The notes under the pieces were generated by a model. That model did not search any database, was not told the DNA's origin, and worked only from the letters and a program-made list of their open reading frames with translations. A DNA stretch of 64,000 nt from Curtobacterium sp. VKM Ac-1393 (GTDB lineage: Bacteria; Actinomycetota; Actinomycetes; Actinomycetales; Microbacteriaceae), in assembly GCF_015350995.1 (NCBI RefSeq), contig NZ_JADKRW010000002.1:186001-250000 (forward strand), given 5' to 3'. Numbering within the stretch: position 1 is the stretch's first letter; the number at the start of each line of letters is the position of its first letter. The position numbers and the translations under genes are program-made. Below are positions 27,924 to 36,776 of this stretch, one piece after another.

Positions 27924-28392
27924 AGGGTCGCGTCGACGACACCGCAGCCCGCACCTGACGCTGCACGCGTCCGAGCATGCCCACCATGCCGCGGATGCGC
28001 AGGGGGCTGACCGCCTCGGACAGCCCGATCGTCAGCGGGTAGTCCGCCGGCACGGCGAGCGCCTGCGACACGGTCAGACCGCTCAGGCCCTGCGCCAGGA
28101 TCGAGGCGAAGCCGCGGGTGGTCGGCGCCTCGCGCGGGGCGGTGGCGTGCATCCGGACCACGTCGGGAGCGTCGCCGTCCTCGCCCACCGTCACCGTGAT
28201 GAACACGGGGGACTGGCACTCCTCGACCCGTTCGAGCTCGTCCTCGTGCCCCTGCAGCCGTTCGGGCAACGCGGGCAGCTCGTTCGAGAACTCGAGCAGG
28301 AGCTGCAGGCGGTCCTTCTGGCCCAGCGCGAGGAAGTCGTCGCGGATCTCGGCGAGGGTGGCGGGGAGTGGGACGTCGGTGCTGTCGGTCAT
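27922..28392 (-). CDS. sufE: SufE-family sulfur acceptor protein
   Basis: 156-residue SufE-like protein that accepts persulfide sulfur from a cysteine desulfurase for Fe-S cluster or other sulfur transfer. The helical N-terminus ([20 protein letters not shown]) and the persulfide Cys in [12 protein letters not shown] are the family hallmarks. No cysteine desulfurase gene lies nearby. Instead its start overlaps the stop of a rhodanese-type sulfurtransferase (ATGA at 28389-28392), a pairing common in actinobacteria that suggests the sulfurtransferase is the sulfur donor. Confidence 0.9.
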   Translation of the reverse strand: MTDSTDVPLPATLAEIRDDFLALGQKDRLQLLLEFSNELPALPERLQGHEDELERVEECQSPVFITVTVGEDGDAPDVVRMHATAPREAPTTRGFASILAQGLSGLTVSQALAVPADYPLTIGLSEAVSPLRIRGMVGMLGRVQRQVRAAVSSTRP

Positions 28393-29294
28393 CGGTTCGG
28401 AATCGTACCCGGCTCCGCGCCCTGCACGATCGGGACGCGGACGGCGCTGCCCCACTCGGTCCACGAGCCGTCGTAGTTGCGGACGTTGTCGTAGCCGAGC
28501 AGGTGCTGCAGGACGAACCAGGTGTGGCTCGACCGCTCGCCGATGCGGCAGTACGCGATCACCTCGTCGGCGTCGCCGATGCCTGCGCCCTCGCGGTAGA
28601 TCGCGTCGAGGTCCGCGCGGGACTTGAAGGTGCCGTCCGGTGCGGCGGCAGTGGCCCACGGGATGTTCACGGCGGTGGGGACGTGACCGCCGCGCAGGGC
28701 GCCCTCTTCCGGGTAGTCCGGCGCGGTGGTGCGGGAGCCGTCGTACTCACCGGGGCTGCGGACGTCGATGAGGGGCTTGCCGAGGTGTGCGAGGACGTCG
28801 TCCTTGTACGCGCGGATCTCGGTGTCGATCCGGTCCACGATCGGGTACTCGGCCGGGGTGACGACGGACTCCTCGGTGGTCAGCGCGCGGTCCTCGGCGA
28901 TCCACTTCGCGCGGCCACCGTCGAGCAGCCGGACGTCCTCGTGGCCGAACAGCGAGAACACCCAGAGGGCGTACGCGGCCCACCAGTTGTTCTTGTCGCC
29001 GTAGACCACGACGGTGGTCTCGCGGCCGATGCCCTTCCGGCCGAGCAGTTCGGCGAACGCCTCGCCGTCGATGTAGTCGCGCTGCACCGGGTCGTTGAGG
29101 TCGGTGTGCCAGTCGATCTTGACGGCGCCGGGGATGTGTCCCGTCTCGTAGAGCAGGACGTCCTCGTCGGACTCGACGACGACCAGGTCGGGGGTGCGGG
29201 CGTCCAGCTGTTCCTGCAGCCACTCGGTGGACACGAGTCGCTCCGGGTGGGCGTAGGCGGTGAACTTCTCGGACGGGTCGACCGGTGCGGTCAT
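28389..29294 (-). CDS. Thiosulfate / 3-mercaptopyruvate sulfurtransferase (two rhodanese domains)
   Basis: 301-residue protein with two rhodanese domains. The first (about residues 20-140) is non-catalytic, with [20 protein letters not shown]. The second (about 160-290) has the active loop [16 protein letters not shown] with the catalytic Cys. It transfers sulfane sulfur from thiosulfate or mercaptopyruvate to an acceptor, here probably SufE. A ribosome binding site, TGGAGGT, precedes ATG 29294. It is the first gene of the pair. Confidence 0.92.
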   Translation of the reverse strand: MTAPVDPSEKFTAYAHPERLVSTEWLQEQLDARTPDLVVVESDEDVLLYETGHIPGAVKIDWHTDLNDPVQRDYIDGEAFAELLGRKGIGRETTVVVYGDKNNWWAAYALWVFSLFGHEDVRLLDGGRAKWIAEDRALTTEESVVTPAEYPIVDRIDTEIRAYKDDVLAHLGKPLIDVRSPGEYDGSRTTAPDYPEEGALRGGHVPTAVNIPWATAAAPDGTFKSRADLDAIYREGAGIGDADEVIAYCRIGERSSHTWFVLQHLLGYDNVRNYDGSWTEWGSAVRVPIVQGAEPGTIPNR

Positions 29295-29426
29295 GGTGGG
29301 CTACCTCCAGGTGGTCATCCGGCACCGGACTAGGATCGGTCGTCGGTGCCTGTGGCAACGGTACGCGGGCGTGCCGTGCCCCAGCCGCAACGTGACACCG
29401 CACGACAAGCTTCCCGGAGGGGTCCA

Positions 29427-30446
29427 GTGCCTGAAGACCGCGTGCTCACGCACCTCGTCGACCGTGACCCCCAGGTGACGCCGCAGCAGATGGCCGCGGC
29501 CCTCGTCCCACCGCCACAGTTCGCGGACGCCTCGTTCGACTCGTACCGGCCGGACCCCGACTACGCCTCGCAGGCCGACGTGCGCGACGCCGTCGCATCG
29601 TTCGTCGCCTCCGGGCCCGCGGACGCACCCCGCCGCGGGTTGTTCGGTCGCCGCAAGCCGTCGGCCGAGCCGGCAGCGAAGTCGGGCGTGTACCTCGACG
29701 GCGGGTTCGGCGTCGGCAAGACCCACCTGCTCGCCGCGGCGTACCACGCCGCATCAGGACGGAAGACGTTCGGCACCTTCATCGAGTACACGGCCCTGGT
29801 CGGCGCGCTCGGGTTCCAGGGCACGGTCGACCTGCTGCGGGGGACCGCGCTGGTCTGCATCGACGAGTTCGAGCTCGACGACCCGGGCGACACCATGGTC
29901 ATGACCCGCCTGATCAAGGAGCTCACCGAGACCGGAACCCGGTTCGCCGCCACCTCGAACACGCCGCCGGGAGCGCTCGGCGAGGGGCGGTTCGCGGCCC
30001 AGGACTTCCTGCGCGAGATCCAGGCGATGTCCGACCGGTTCGACACCATGCGGATCGACGGGCTCGACTACCGCCGCCGCGCGGTCGACGAGTCTGCCGG
30101 CGTGGTGTCGGACGTCGCCGCGGCCCTGCCTGCCGGAGACGTCACGCTCGACGACTTCTCGGCCGTGGTCGCCCACCTCGGATCGGTGCACCCGTCGAAG
30201 TACGTCGCCCTGGTGGCGGACGTGGACGCCGTCGGACTCACCGACGTCCGGGCGTTCACCGACCAGACCGACGCGCTGCGGTGGGTGGCGCTCGTCGACC
30301 GCCTGTACGACGGCCAGGTCCGGATCGTGGCGTCGGGCACGCCGCTCGACCAGGTGTACCCCGAGGCGATGCTCGAGGGCGGCTACCGCAAGAAGTACCT
30401 GCGCGCGGCGAGCCGCGTGGTCGCGTTGACGCGCGCCCTGGACTGA
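29427..30446 (+). CDS. zapE: Cell division protein ZapE (AFG1-like ATPase)
   Basis: 339-residue AFG1-family P-loop ATPase. Walker A is in GGFGVGKTHLLAAAYH, Walker B in ALVCIDEFELDDPGD, and the arginine-containing region FLREIQAMSDRFDTM follows. In proteobacteria ZapE modulates Z-ring stability; the role in actinobacteria is assumed by homology. GTG 29427 is chosen for its CGGAGGGG ribosome binding site 5 nt upstream and a typical N-terminus. It is divergent from the sulfurtransferase gene and followed by a terminator. Confidence 0.9.
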   Translation: MPEDRVLTHLVDRDPQVTPQQMAAALVPPPQFADASFDSYRPDPDYASQADVRDAVASFVASGPADAPRRGLFGRRKPSAEPAAKSGVYLDGGFGVGKTHLLAAAYHAASGRKTFGTFIEYTALVGALGFQGTVDLLRGTALVCIDEFELDDPGDTMVMTRLIKELTETGTRFAATSNTPPGALGEGRFAAQDFLREIQAMSDRFDTMRIDGLDYRRRAVDESAGVVSDVAAALPAGDVTLDDFSAVVAHLGSVHPSKYVALVADVDAVGLTDVRAFTDQTDALRWVALVDRLYDGQVRIVASGTPLDQVYPEAMLEGGYRKKYLRAASRVVALTRALD

Positions 30447-30455
30447 TCCCCGTTC

Positions 30456-30499
30456 CGGCCGGGAGGCGCGTGACGGCTCCGCCACGCGCCTCCCGGCCG
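30456..30499 (+). terminator. Terminator hairpin after zapE
   Basis: 17-bp perfect arms, CGGCCGGGAGGCGCGTG and its complement, around a 10-nt loop, 10 bp after the zapE stop. It belongs to the GGGAGGC stem family. Confidence 0.8.
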
Positions 30500-30631
30500 T
30501 CCGTGTTCACGTCGAAAACGCGTTGTGCGACGACTGTCGGCCACCGTCCGGACGGACTGCGCTGACGGATGGCCCCTTTCCAGGGGGCTTCGGGGCGCGC
30601 GAAACACGACGTTTACAAACCGCGCCGTCGC

Positions 30632-30669
30632 GTTACATCCGCGAAACACATCGTGTTCCCTCGTGAAAC
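30632..30669 (+). promoter_or_regulatory. GlnR-type nitrogen operator upstream of amt
   Basis: GTTAC-N6-GAAAC at 30632-30647 is followed, in the same 11-bp register, by TGTTC at 30654 and GAAAC at 30665. This fits the four-half-site actinomycete GlnR box gTnAC-n6-GaAAc-n6-GtnAC-n6-GAAAc, with only the third half-site weak. A further GAAAC-N6-TTTAC pair lies at 30601-30616. The location, 70 bp before the amt start, suits nitrogen-responsive activation. Confidence 0.7.
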
Positions 30670-30738
30670 CTCACCTCGCCAGACTCGGTGTCACCCGAGG
30701 CGGTCCAAGAGCCGTTCGTGCAATCGAGAGGTGAACAG

Positions 30739-32013
30739 ATGCTTGATCAGGGCAACACGACCTTCGTGTTGGTCATGGCGGCGCTGGTGTTGTTCATGAC
30801 ACCCGGCCTGGCCTTCTTCTACGGCGGTTTGGTGAAGGCCAAGTCCGTCATCAGCATGATGATGATGTCGTTCGGTGCGATCGCACTCGTGAGCGTCCTG
30901 TGGGTGCTCTACGGCTACGCGATCGCCTTCGCCAACCACGGTGACGGCACGGCGGTCTCCGGTGTCGTCGGGTTCTTCAGCATCGACTGGAACCAGATCG
31001 GCCTCGGCCAGGCCTTCGAAGAGGCGAAGTCCTCGAACATCCAGGCGGCGTACCCGTCGATGGCCTTCGTCGGCTTCCAGGCCACGTTCGCGATCATCAC
31101 GGTCGCGCTCATCTCCGGCGCCATCGCCGACCGCGCCAAGTTCGGCGCGTGGATGGTCTTCGCGGGCATCTGGGTCACGGTCGTCTACTTCCCGGTCGCC
31201 TCGTGGGTCTTCAACCTGACCTCCGGTTGGGCTGCCACGTGGGGCGTCATCGACTTCGCCGGTGGCACCGCGGTGCACATCAACGCCGGTGCAGCGGGTC
31301 TCGCCCTGGCGCTCGTCCTCGGCAAGCGCGTCGGCTTCGCCAAGGGTGCGCACAAGCCGCACAACCCGCCCTTCGTCCTGCTCGGTGCCGCCATCCTGTG
31401 GTTCGGCTGGTTCGGCTTCAACGCCGGCTCCGAGGGTGCTGCTGACGGCATCGCCGCGATCGCCTGGGTCAACACCCTCGCCGCCCCGGCCGCCGCGATC
31501 CTCGGCTGGCTGCTCGTCGAGAAGCTCAAGGACGGCAAGGCCACCTCGGTCGGCGCCGCCTCGGGTGCCGTCACCGGTCTCGTCGCCATCACCCCGGCGT
31601 GTGCCAACCTCACCCCGGGCTGGGGCATCCTGCTCGGCTTCCTCGCCGGCATCGTGTGCTGCTTCGCCATCGACTGGAAGTACCGCCTGGGCTTCGACGA
31701 CTCGCTCGACGTCGTCGGCGTGCACCTGGTCGGCGGCATCTTCGGCACGCTGTACCTCGGCTTCTTCGCCAACGACACCGGCCTGATCTACTCCGGCTCG
31801 TTCGAGCAGCTCGGCAAGCAGGCCGTCGCGGCCCTGGCCGTCGGCATCTACTCGTTCGTCCTGGCGTTCGTCATCGGCTTCCTCATCGAGAAGACGATCG
31901 GCTTCCGCGTCAAGACCGAGGACGAGGTCGCCGGCATCGACACCGCGGTCCACGGTGAAGAGGGCTACGTCCTCTACGAGCAGACCGACGACTCGCCGGT
32001 CTCGGTCCGCTAG
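30739..32013 (+). CDS. amt: Ammonium transporter, Amt/MEP family
   Basis: 424-residue integral membrane protein with about 11 membrane segments. It conducts ammonium into the cell as a trimer. Family signatures include TPGLAFFYGGLVKAKSVI at the first helix, FAGGTAVHINAGAAGLALAL, ILWFGWFGFNAGS, and GVHLVGGIFGTLYLG with the second pore His. The start ATG 30739 has GAGAGGTGA upstream. No glnK or glnD follows, unlike many amt operons; the gene ends at a strong hairpin and appears single. The GlnR-like box indicates control by nitrogen status. Confidence 0.95.
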   Translation: MLDQGNTTFVLVMAALVLFMTPGLAFFYGGLVKAKSVISMMMMSFGAIALVSVLWVLYGYAIAFANHGDGTAVSGVVGFFSIDWNQIGLGQAFEEAKSSNIQAAYPSMAFVGFQATFAIITVALISGAIADRAKFGAWMVFAGIWVTVVYFPVASWVFNLTSGWAATWGVIDFAGGTAVHINAGAAGLALALVLGKRVGFAKGAHKPHNPPFVLLGAAILWFGWFGFNAGSEGAADGIAAIAWVNTLAAPAAAILGWLLVEKLKDGKATSVGAASGAVTGLVAITPACANLTPGWGILLGFLAGIVCCFAIDWKYRLGFDDSLDVVGVHLVGGIFGTLYLGFFANDTGLIYSGSFEQLGKQAVAALAVGIYSFVLAFVIGFLIEKTIGFRVKTEDEVAGIDTAVHGEEGYVLYEQTDDSPVSVR

Positions 32014-32034
32014 CCAGCAGACACCAGCTCCACC

Positions 32035-32087
32035 CGCACGACGACGGGCCCCGCGCACACAGCAAGCGCGGGGCCCGTCGTCGTGCG
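32035..32087 (+). terminator. Terminator hairpin after amt
   Basis: 22-bp perfect arms (left starts CGCACGACGACGGGCCCCGC) with the 9-nt loop ACACAGCAA, 21 bp after the amt stop. Unlike the other terminators here it does not use the GGGAGGC stem. Confidence 0.85.
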
Positions 32088-32092
32088 GTTCT

Positions 32093-32141
32093 GCGGTCCG
32101 CGGTCCGCGGTCCGCGGTCCGGCGTCCGGCGTTCGGCGTTC
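32093..32141. repeat. 7-bp tandem repeat
   Basis: Four exact copies of GCGGTCC are followed by GGCGTCC and two copies of GGCGTTC, seven units in 49 bp. They lie between the amt terminator and the phosphatase start and could vary in number between strains. Confidence 0.75.
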
Positions 32142-32162
32142 GTTCTCTGACAGGGTGGTCGT

Positions 32163-32813
32163 ATGACGACGACGTCGACCCTCACCAACCTGCGCGAGGT
32201 CGGGGGACCGGGCCTGCAGGACGCCCGACCCCGCACCGTGTACCGCGCGAACACCGAGCGCGTCGGTGCCGACGCCTACCCGCCGGGACTGACGACCGTG
32301 GTCGACCTGCGCCGCGACGACGAGGCCGCCCGCGTCCCGCACCCGCTCGCCACGACCGACGGCTACCGGCTCGTCCCGCTGTTCGACCCGTCGACCGTCG
32401 AGTCCGGCGCCCGGGCCGTCCAGCTCGAGGAGCAGTACGTCGACTGGCTCGAACGACACCGCGCCGGGATCGCCGCTGCGTTCCGCGCGATCGCCCGGTC
32501 CGATGGCGATGTCCTCGTCTGCTGCTCGGCCGGCAAGGACCGCACCGGCGTCGTCAGCGGGCTGCTCGCCCGTCTGTGGGGCGCATCGATCTGGGCCGTC
32601 GGCGACGACTACGCCGCCAGTGCCGCCGGCCTGGTCGACCGGTTCGCCGCGGAACGCGCCGCGAGCACCGATCCCGAAGCCACCGCGGTCGCTCAGCGGT
32701 GCGTGCCGGAGACGATGACCACCGTGGTCCGGCACGTCGAGGCGCGCTGGGGGAGCGTCGCCGGGTACCTGCGTTGGCTCGGGGTGACGGACACCGAGGT
32801 CGCCGCGCTCTGA
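32163..32813 (+). CDS. Tyrosine-protein phosphatase (Tyr/Ser, CX5R type)
   Basis: 216-residue phosphatase with the P-loop VCCSAGKDRTGVVSGLLARL (Cys-X5-Arg) at about residues 119-138 and the N-terminal VYRANTERV and TTVVDLRRDDEA blocks typical of actinobacterial protein tyrosine/serine phosphatases of the Y_phosphatase3 group. It should dephosphorylate phosphotyrosine or lipid-like substrates; no secretion signal is seen. No Shine-Dalgarno sequence is present, and CAGGGT-N6-ATG upstream may be a leaderless promoter. It is a single gene ending at a terminator. Confidence 0.88.
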   Translation: MTTTSTLTNLREVGGPGLQDARPRTVYRANTERVGADAYPPGLTTVVDLRRDDEAARVPHPLATTDGYRLVPLFDPSTVESGARAVQLEEQYVDWLERHRAGIAAAFRAIARSDGDVLVCCSAGKDRTGVVSGLLARLWGASIWAVGDDYAASAAGLVDRFAAERAASTDPEATAVAQRCVPETMTTVVRHVEARWGSVAGYLRWLGVTDTEVAAL

Positions 32814-32865
32814 CGGACGTGCGTCGTCCCCGTGGCTCGCCACGTGTTGTGGACGCCACCGCGGA

Positions 32866-32906
32866 CGGGAGGCACGGTGCGCGTCCGACGCGCACCGTGC
32901 CTCCCG
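32866..32906 (+). terminator. Terminator hairpin after the tyrosine phosphatase
   Basis: 20-bp perfect arms beginning CGGGAGGCACGGTGC with a 1-nt centre (so the outer 18 bp can pair around a small loop), about 50 bp after the stop. It belongs to the GGGAGGC stem family. Confidence 0.75.
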
Positions 32907-32932
32907 GTCGTTGCCGGTCTGCGGGCCGCACG

Positions 32933-32989
32933 CGCTTGCGTGGGTCGCTCCCGCTTGCGTGGGTCGCATGCGCCTGCGTGGCCCGGCCG
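32933..32989. repeat. Three-copy 19-bp direct repeat
   Basis: Units start CGCTTGCGTGGGTCGC, CGCTTGCGTGGGTCGC and CGCCTGCGTGGCCCGG. The first two differ only at their last three positions and the third is degenerate. They sit between the phosphatase terminator and the aldo/keto reductase stop. Confidence 0.6.
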
Positions 32990-33003
32990 CTCTATTGGTC
33001 AGC

Positions 33004-33975
33004 TCACCAGGCGTAGTCCTCCGGCGAGGTCTCGTGCCCCGGGAAGATCTCGTCGAGCCGATCCAGCGCACGCTGGTCGAGGCGGATGTCGACGGCGCGG
33101 ACCGCGGACTCCCACTGCTCCATCGTGCGGGGGCCGGTGATCGGCGCGGTCACGCCGGGCTGGTGGAGCAGCCACGCCAGGGCCAGCTCGCCCGGCGTGT
33201 GCCCGAGCTCCTTCGCGAACGACTCGTAGGCCGTCAGCTGGTCGCGGTGCCCCTCGACGTACTCGGCCGAGCGGCCGGACAGGCGACGCGAACCGTTCTC
33301 GGTCTTCTCGATGACGCCACCGAGCAGACCGCCCTGCAGCGGCGACCACGGGATGACGCCGAGGCCGTACTCGCGGGCGGCGGGCAGGACCTCGCGCTCG
33401 ATGTCGCGGACGACGAGGTTGTAGATCGACTGCTCGCTGACGAGGCCGAAGGTGTGCCGGCGCTTCGCGGCCTCTTGCGCCTGGGCGATGTGCCAGCCGG
33501 CGAAGTTCGACGACCCGACGTACAGGACCTTGCCCTGCTGCACGGCGACGTCGATCGCCTGCCAGATCTCGTCCCACGGGGTCGCACGGTCGACGTGGTG
33601 GAACTGGTAGAGATCGATGTGGTCGGTCTGCAGGCGCTGCAGGCTGGCGTCGAGCGCCTGGCGGATGTTGAACGCGCTGAGCTTGCCGCCGTTCGGCCAG
33701 TCGATCATGTCGCCGTAGACCTTGGTCGCCAGGACCGTCTTCTCACGACGGCCGCCGCCCTTCGCGAACCAGCGGCCGATGATCTCCTCGGTGGCACCCT
33801 TGCCCACCGAGCCGCCGTAGCCGTTGGCGGTGTCGAAGAAGTTGACGCCGAGCTCGTGGGCCCGGTCCATGATGGCGTGCGAGTCGTCTTCAGTGGTCTC
33901 CGGGCCGAAGTTCATCGTGCCGAGCACTGCTCGTGAAACCGACAGCCCTGTCCGTCCGAGATGTGTGTAGTCCAT
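33004..33975 (-). CDS. Aldo/keto reductase
   Basis: 323-residue NADPH-dependent oxidoreductase of the AKR superfamily (TIM barrel). The catalytic tetrad is visible: Asp and Tyr in NFFDTANGYGGS, Lys in KTVLATKVYGD, His in DLYQFHHVDRAT. The cofactor loop is in ITGPRTMEQWES. The substrate is unknown; such enzymes reduce small aldehydes or ketones. TAGACC-N6-ATG upstream suggests a leaderless start. It is divergent from fabH and ends alone. Confidence 0.92.
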   Translation of the reverse strand: MDYTHLGRTGLSVSRAVLGTMNFGPETTEDDSHAIMDRAHELGVNFFDTANGYGGSVGKGATEEIIGRWFAKGGGRREKTVLATKVYGDMIDWPNGGKLSAFNIRQALDASLQRLQTDHIDLYQFHHVDRATPWDEIWQAIDVAVQQGKVLYVGSSNFAGWHIAQAQEAAKRRHTFGLVSEQSIYNLVVRDIEREVLPAAREYGLGVIPWSPLQGGLLGGVIEKTENGSRRLSGRSAEYVEGHRDQLTAYESFAKELGHTPGELALAWLLHQPGVTAPITGPRTMEQWESAVRAVDIRLDQRALDRLDEIFPGHETSPEDYAW

Positions 33976-34120
33976 GGGTACGGTCTACGCGCTCCGAGTG
34001 GCACCGTGCCAGGCCCTGGGAGTACCGGTTCTGCATCGTGCAACGGTGCGTTCTGCGTCGCTGCGTCGCTGCGCCGCCGCATGCCGTCGGGGGCATGTTC
34101 TGGTTCGGATGAGGAGTACC

Positions 34121-35098
34121 GTGACGCTGGTGAACACCCCAGCACTCCGTGGCAGCCGGATCCTCGGGTTCGGTCACCACCAGCCCGAACGCATCCTGAC
34201 CAACGACGAGCTCTCGACCATGGTCGACACCAACGACGAGTGGATCCGCACCCGCACCGGTATCCAGACCCGGCACATCATCGGGCCGGACGACACCGTC
34301 ACGTCGATGGCGATCGAGGCGGGCCGCAACGCCCTCGCCGACGCAGGCGTCGCGCCCTCGGCCGTCGGACTCGTCATCGTCGCCTCCACGACCCACCAGG
34401 ACCGCGCGCCGTACACCGCCGGTCGGGTCGCAGCTGCGCTCGGCATGACGAACGGTCCCGCGCCCATCGACATCAACACCGCCTGCAGTGGCTTCGAGTA
34501 CGCGCTCGCCCTCGCCGACCAGTCGATCCGCGTCGGGTCCACCGACGTCGCGCTCGTCATCGGTTCGGAGACCCTGTCCGCGATCGCCGACTGGACGGAC
34601 CGCTCGACGTGCGTGCTCGTCGGCGACGGGGCCGGTGCCGCGGTGCTCGGTGCCGCCGAGACGCCCGAGATCGGCCCGGTGTCGTGGGGCAGCGTGCCGC
34701 ACCTGCTCGACGCGGTGCGGGTCGAGGGATCGCCGGGCCGCTTCAACCAGGAGGGCCGCTCCGTCTACCGCTGGGCCATCACCGAGGCAGAGGGGCACGC
34801 GCGCAAGGTCGTCGAGGCCGCCGGGCTCACCCTCGACGACATCGAGGTCTTCGCGTTCCACCAGGCGAACCTGCGGATCATCGAGCCGCTCGTCACCGCA
34901 CTGGGCGGTGAGTCCAAGTTCGTCATCCGCGACGTCGTCGAGTCCGGGAACACCTCGGCCGCCAGTGTGCCGCTCGGGCTGTCGAAGGCCTGGGCCCGCG
35001 GCGACCTGCCCGAGGGCGTGCCGGCGCTGCTGTTCGGCTTCGGTGGCGGCTTCGCGCACGCTGGGCAGGTGGTCCGGACGCCCGTGCGGTCGTTCTGA
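34121..35098 (+). CDS. Beta-ketoacyl-ACP synthase III (FabH-like)
   Basis: 325-residue thiolase-fold KAS III that condenses an acyl-CoA primer with malonyl-ACP. The active-site Cys is in DINTACSGFEYAL, His in FAFHQANLRIIEP and Asn in ESGNTSAASVPLGL, in the right order. The ending ALLFGFGGGFAHAGQVV is typical. GTG 34121 is supported by GAGGAG 4-5 nt upstream; in-frame GTG 34130 is the alternative. The other type II fatty acid synthesis genes (fabD, acpP, fabF) are not adjacent, so it may be a second, specialised KAS III rather than the housekeeping copy. Confidence 0.88.
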   Translation: MTLVNTPALRGSRILGFGHHQPERILTNDELSTMVDTNDEWIRTRTGIQTRHIIGPDDTVTSMAIEAGRNALADAGVAPSAVGLVIVASTTHQDRAPYTAGRVAAALGMTNGPAPIDINTACSGFEYALALADQSIRVGSTDVALVIGSETLSAIADWTDRSTCVLVGDGAGAAVLGAAETPEIGPVSWGSVPHLLDAVRVEGSPGRFNQEGRSVYRWAITEAEGHARKVVEAAGLTLDDIEVFAFHQANLRIIEPLVTALGGESKFVIRDVVESGNTSAASVPLGLSKAWARGDLPEGVPALLFGFGGGFAHAGQVVRTPVRSF

Positions 35099-35116
35099 GC
35101 GGGCTCGGTCCCCGGC

Positions 35117-36058
35117 TCAGCGTTCGGGGGTCTCCGACCAGAGGTCCTCGTGCTTCGACGAAGCCCGGCGCCTGCCGATTTGCTGCTGCCCGGCCTTGTT
35201 CAGCTGCTTGTCCTTGGACCGCTTGTCCTTCGGCTGCTTTCCCTTGGACCGCTTCTCCTTCGGCTGCTTGTCCTTGGACCGCTTCTCCGGCTTGGGTTCG
35301 AGCACGATCGGGAACTGCGCCGACGGCGGCCCGAACCCGGTCCGTGACGCCTGGATGACCTTCCGCCCGAGGGCGTGGTTCCCGAGACCGCCGACCGCCG
35401 CCCCGATCCCGAACGGCAGGGCACGGCCGAGCACCGACGTGCCCTGACGCACCGCGAAGCGCTTGATGAACTGGTCGCGGACCTGCCCGCCGATGCCGTT
35501 CACCATCTGCTTCGGCAGTGACGAGGTCACCATCTCGCCCCAGAAGGCCGTGCGGACCTGGCCACCGGCGATCTGCCCGCCGAGCTGCTTGATGAGCTGT
35601 GTTCCCGGAGCACCGAGGATCATGGCCATCACCAGGGTCCGCGCCCGCTCGGGGTCGTCCAACGCGATGCCGTGCACCTCGGTCACCGACTGGGCGAACA
35701 GTGCCGTCGTCTCGAGGAAGCCGATCGTCTCCGCACCGCTCAGGCCGAGCGCAGCCACCATCCCCACCCCCGGGATGACGGCGCTCGCCCCGACCGCAGC
35801 GCCACCGGTGGTGACCGCGGTGAGGTACTGCCGCTCGAGGATCTGGATGACCTCGGCCGGAGTCGCGTCCGGCTTGCGGCGACGGATCGCGTTGACGTGC
35901 GCCACGACGACGGGACGCTGCACACTGATCGCACGGTCGAGCCACTTGACCCATCCCGCGGGCTGCTGTGTCTGTGGAGTGCGGGCGTCGTCGGACATGG
36001 GGGAGACCTGGGCGTTCGGCAGGGGCACGATCGCCTGGTCCTTCGGGGAGCGGGCCAT
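35117..36058 (-). CDS. Hypothetical glycine-rich protein with lysine-rich C-terminal repeats (possibly EcsC-like)
   Basis: 313-residue protein. The central part has a small-residue-rich segment (GGAAVGASAVIPGVGMVAALGLSG, about residues 85-108) that could associate with membranes, then ETTALFAQSVTEVHGIAL, loosely reminiscent of EcsC-family proteins. After residue 250 comes a highly basic repeat: KRSKDKQPKEKRSKGKQPKD and further copies, with a unit of about 5-10 residues, before the end SSKHEDLWSETPER. ATG 36058 is supported by TACGGT-N6-ATG, a probable leaderless promoter; ATG 35998 is an alternative. The function is unknown, and the basic tail may bind nucleic acid or anionic polymer. Confidence 0.65.
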   Translation of the reverse strand: MARSPKDQAIVPLPNAQVSPMSDDARTPQTQQPAGWVKWLDRAISVQRPVVVAHVNAIRRRKPDATPAEVIQILERQYLTAVTTGGAAVGASAVIPGVGMVAALGLSGAETIGFLETTALFAQSVTEVHGIALDDPERARTLVMAMILGAPGTQLIKQLGGQIAGGQVRTAFWGEMVTSSLPKQMVNGIGGQVRDQFIKRFAVRQGTSVLGRALPFGIGAAVGGLGNHALGRKVIQASRTGFGPPSAQFPIVLEPKPEKRSKDKQPKEKRSKGKQPKDKRSKDKQLNKAGQQQIGRRRASSKHEDLWSETPER

Positions 36059-36096
36059 ACGCTCACCGTACGCCGGGCATGTGGGAGGCTCGCTGG

Positions 36097-36741
36097 ATGG
36101 ACATCCCCCGTTCTGTCAGTGCGCTCGACGCTGTCCGCCGGGTCGGTGGGTTCCTGCCGGTCGCCGACGTCGTCGACCTGATGCCCGAGGTCCTGGTGCT
36201 GGACCCCTCGTCGGTGCTGATCGGCGCCGACGTCGAACTCGAGCGTGGGGTCGTCCTGTACCCGGGGACCGTGCTCGAGACCCGTGCCGGCGGCTCGATC
36301 TCGGTCGGGGCAGGTTCGCGGCTCGGTCCGGGAGCGGTCGTCATCGTCGCCACGGCGGCTCGGGTGACCATCGGCTCCGGTGTCGAGTTGGGACCGGGCA
36401 CCGTCACGATCACGGCGACGGGTGTCGATGTCGGCGTGGGGGACGGCGCTCGGTTGTCCGGCGGCTGCGTGGTCGAGGGCCCAGCCGTCCTCGGTGCCGG
36501 CTCGCAGGTCCTCGGAGCGGTCAGCGTTCGCGACGCCGTGCTCGGTGCCGGCGGGGACCACGGTGAGCCGGATCCCGATCGCCGTGCCGGGGTGGTGAAG
36601 GGCGTCGGGCGGGTGCACGGCGCGCGGGTGGGGGTCGGCGAGGTGGTCGTCGGAGGAGCGGTCGTGGGACGAGGGACGCCCACGACGTCGCTCGTGGTCG
36701 AACGGCAGCGTGCACACCACCCGGACGCTCCCAGCAACTGA
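36097..36741 (+). CDS. Left-handed beta-helix (hexapeptide-like) protein
   Basis: 214-residue protein. From residue 45 onward it shows regularly spaced short V/I-G-x-G turns (SVLIGADVELERGVVLYPGT, GGSISVGAGSRLGPGAVVIV, VTIGSGVELGPGTVTI), the signature of a left-handed parallel beta-helix as in acyl/nucleotidyl transferases. No catalytic His or nucleotidyltransferase domain is evident, so an enzymatic role is uncertain. It ends VERQRAHHPDAPSN. It is divergent from the lysine-tail gene with 38 bp between starts and no ribosome binding site; GAGGCT-N6-ATG may be a leaderless promoter. Confidence 0.65.
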   Translation: MDIPRSVSALDAVRRVGGFLPVADVVDLMPEVLVLDPSSVLIGADVELERGVVLYPGTVLETRAGGSISVGAGSRLGPGAVVIVATAARVTIGSGVELGPGTVTITATGVDVGVGDGARLSGGCVVEGPAVLGAGSQVLGAVSVRDAVLGAGGDHGEPDPDRRAGVVKGVGRVHGARVGVGEVVVGGAVVGRGTPTTSLVVERQRAHHPDAPSN

Positions 36742-36776
36742 GCTCGAGCCGGCCACCGGGCGGGGGCACCTCCGCC

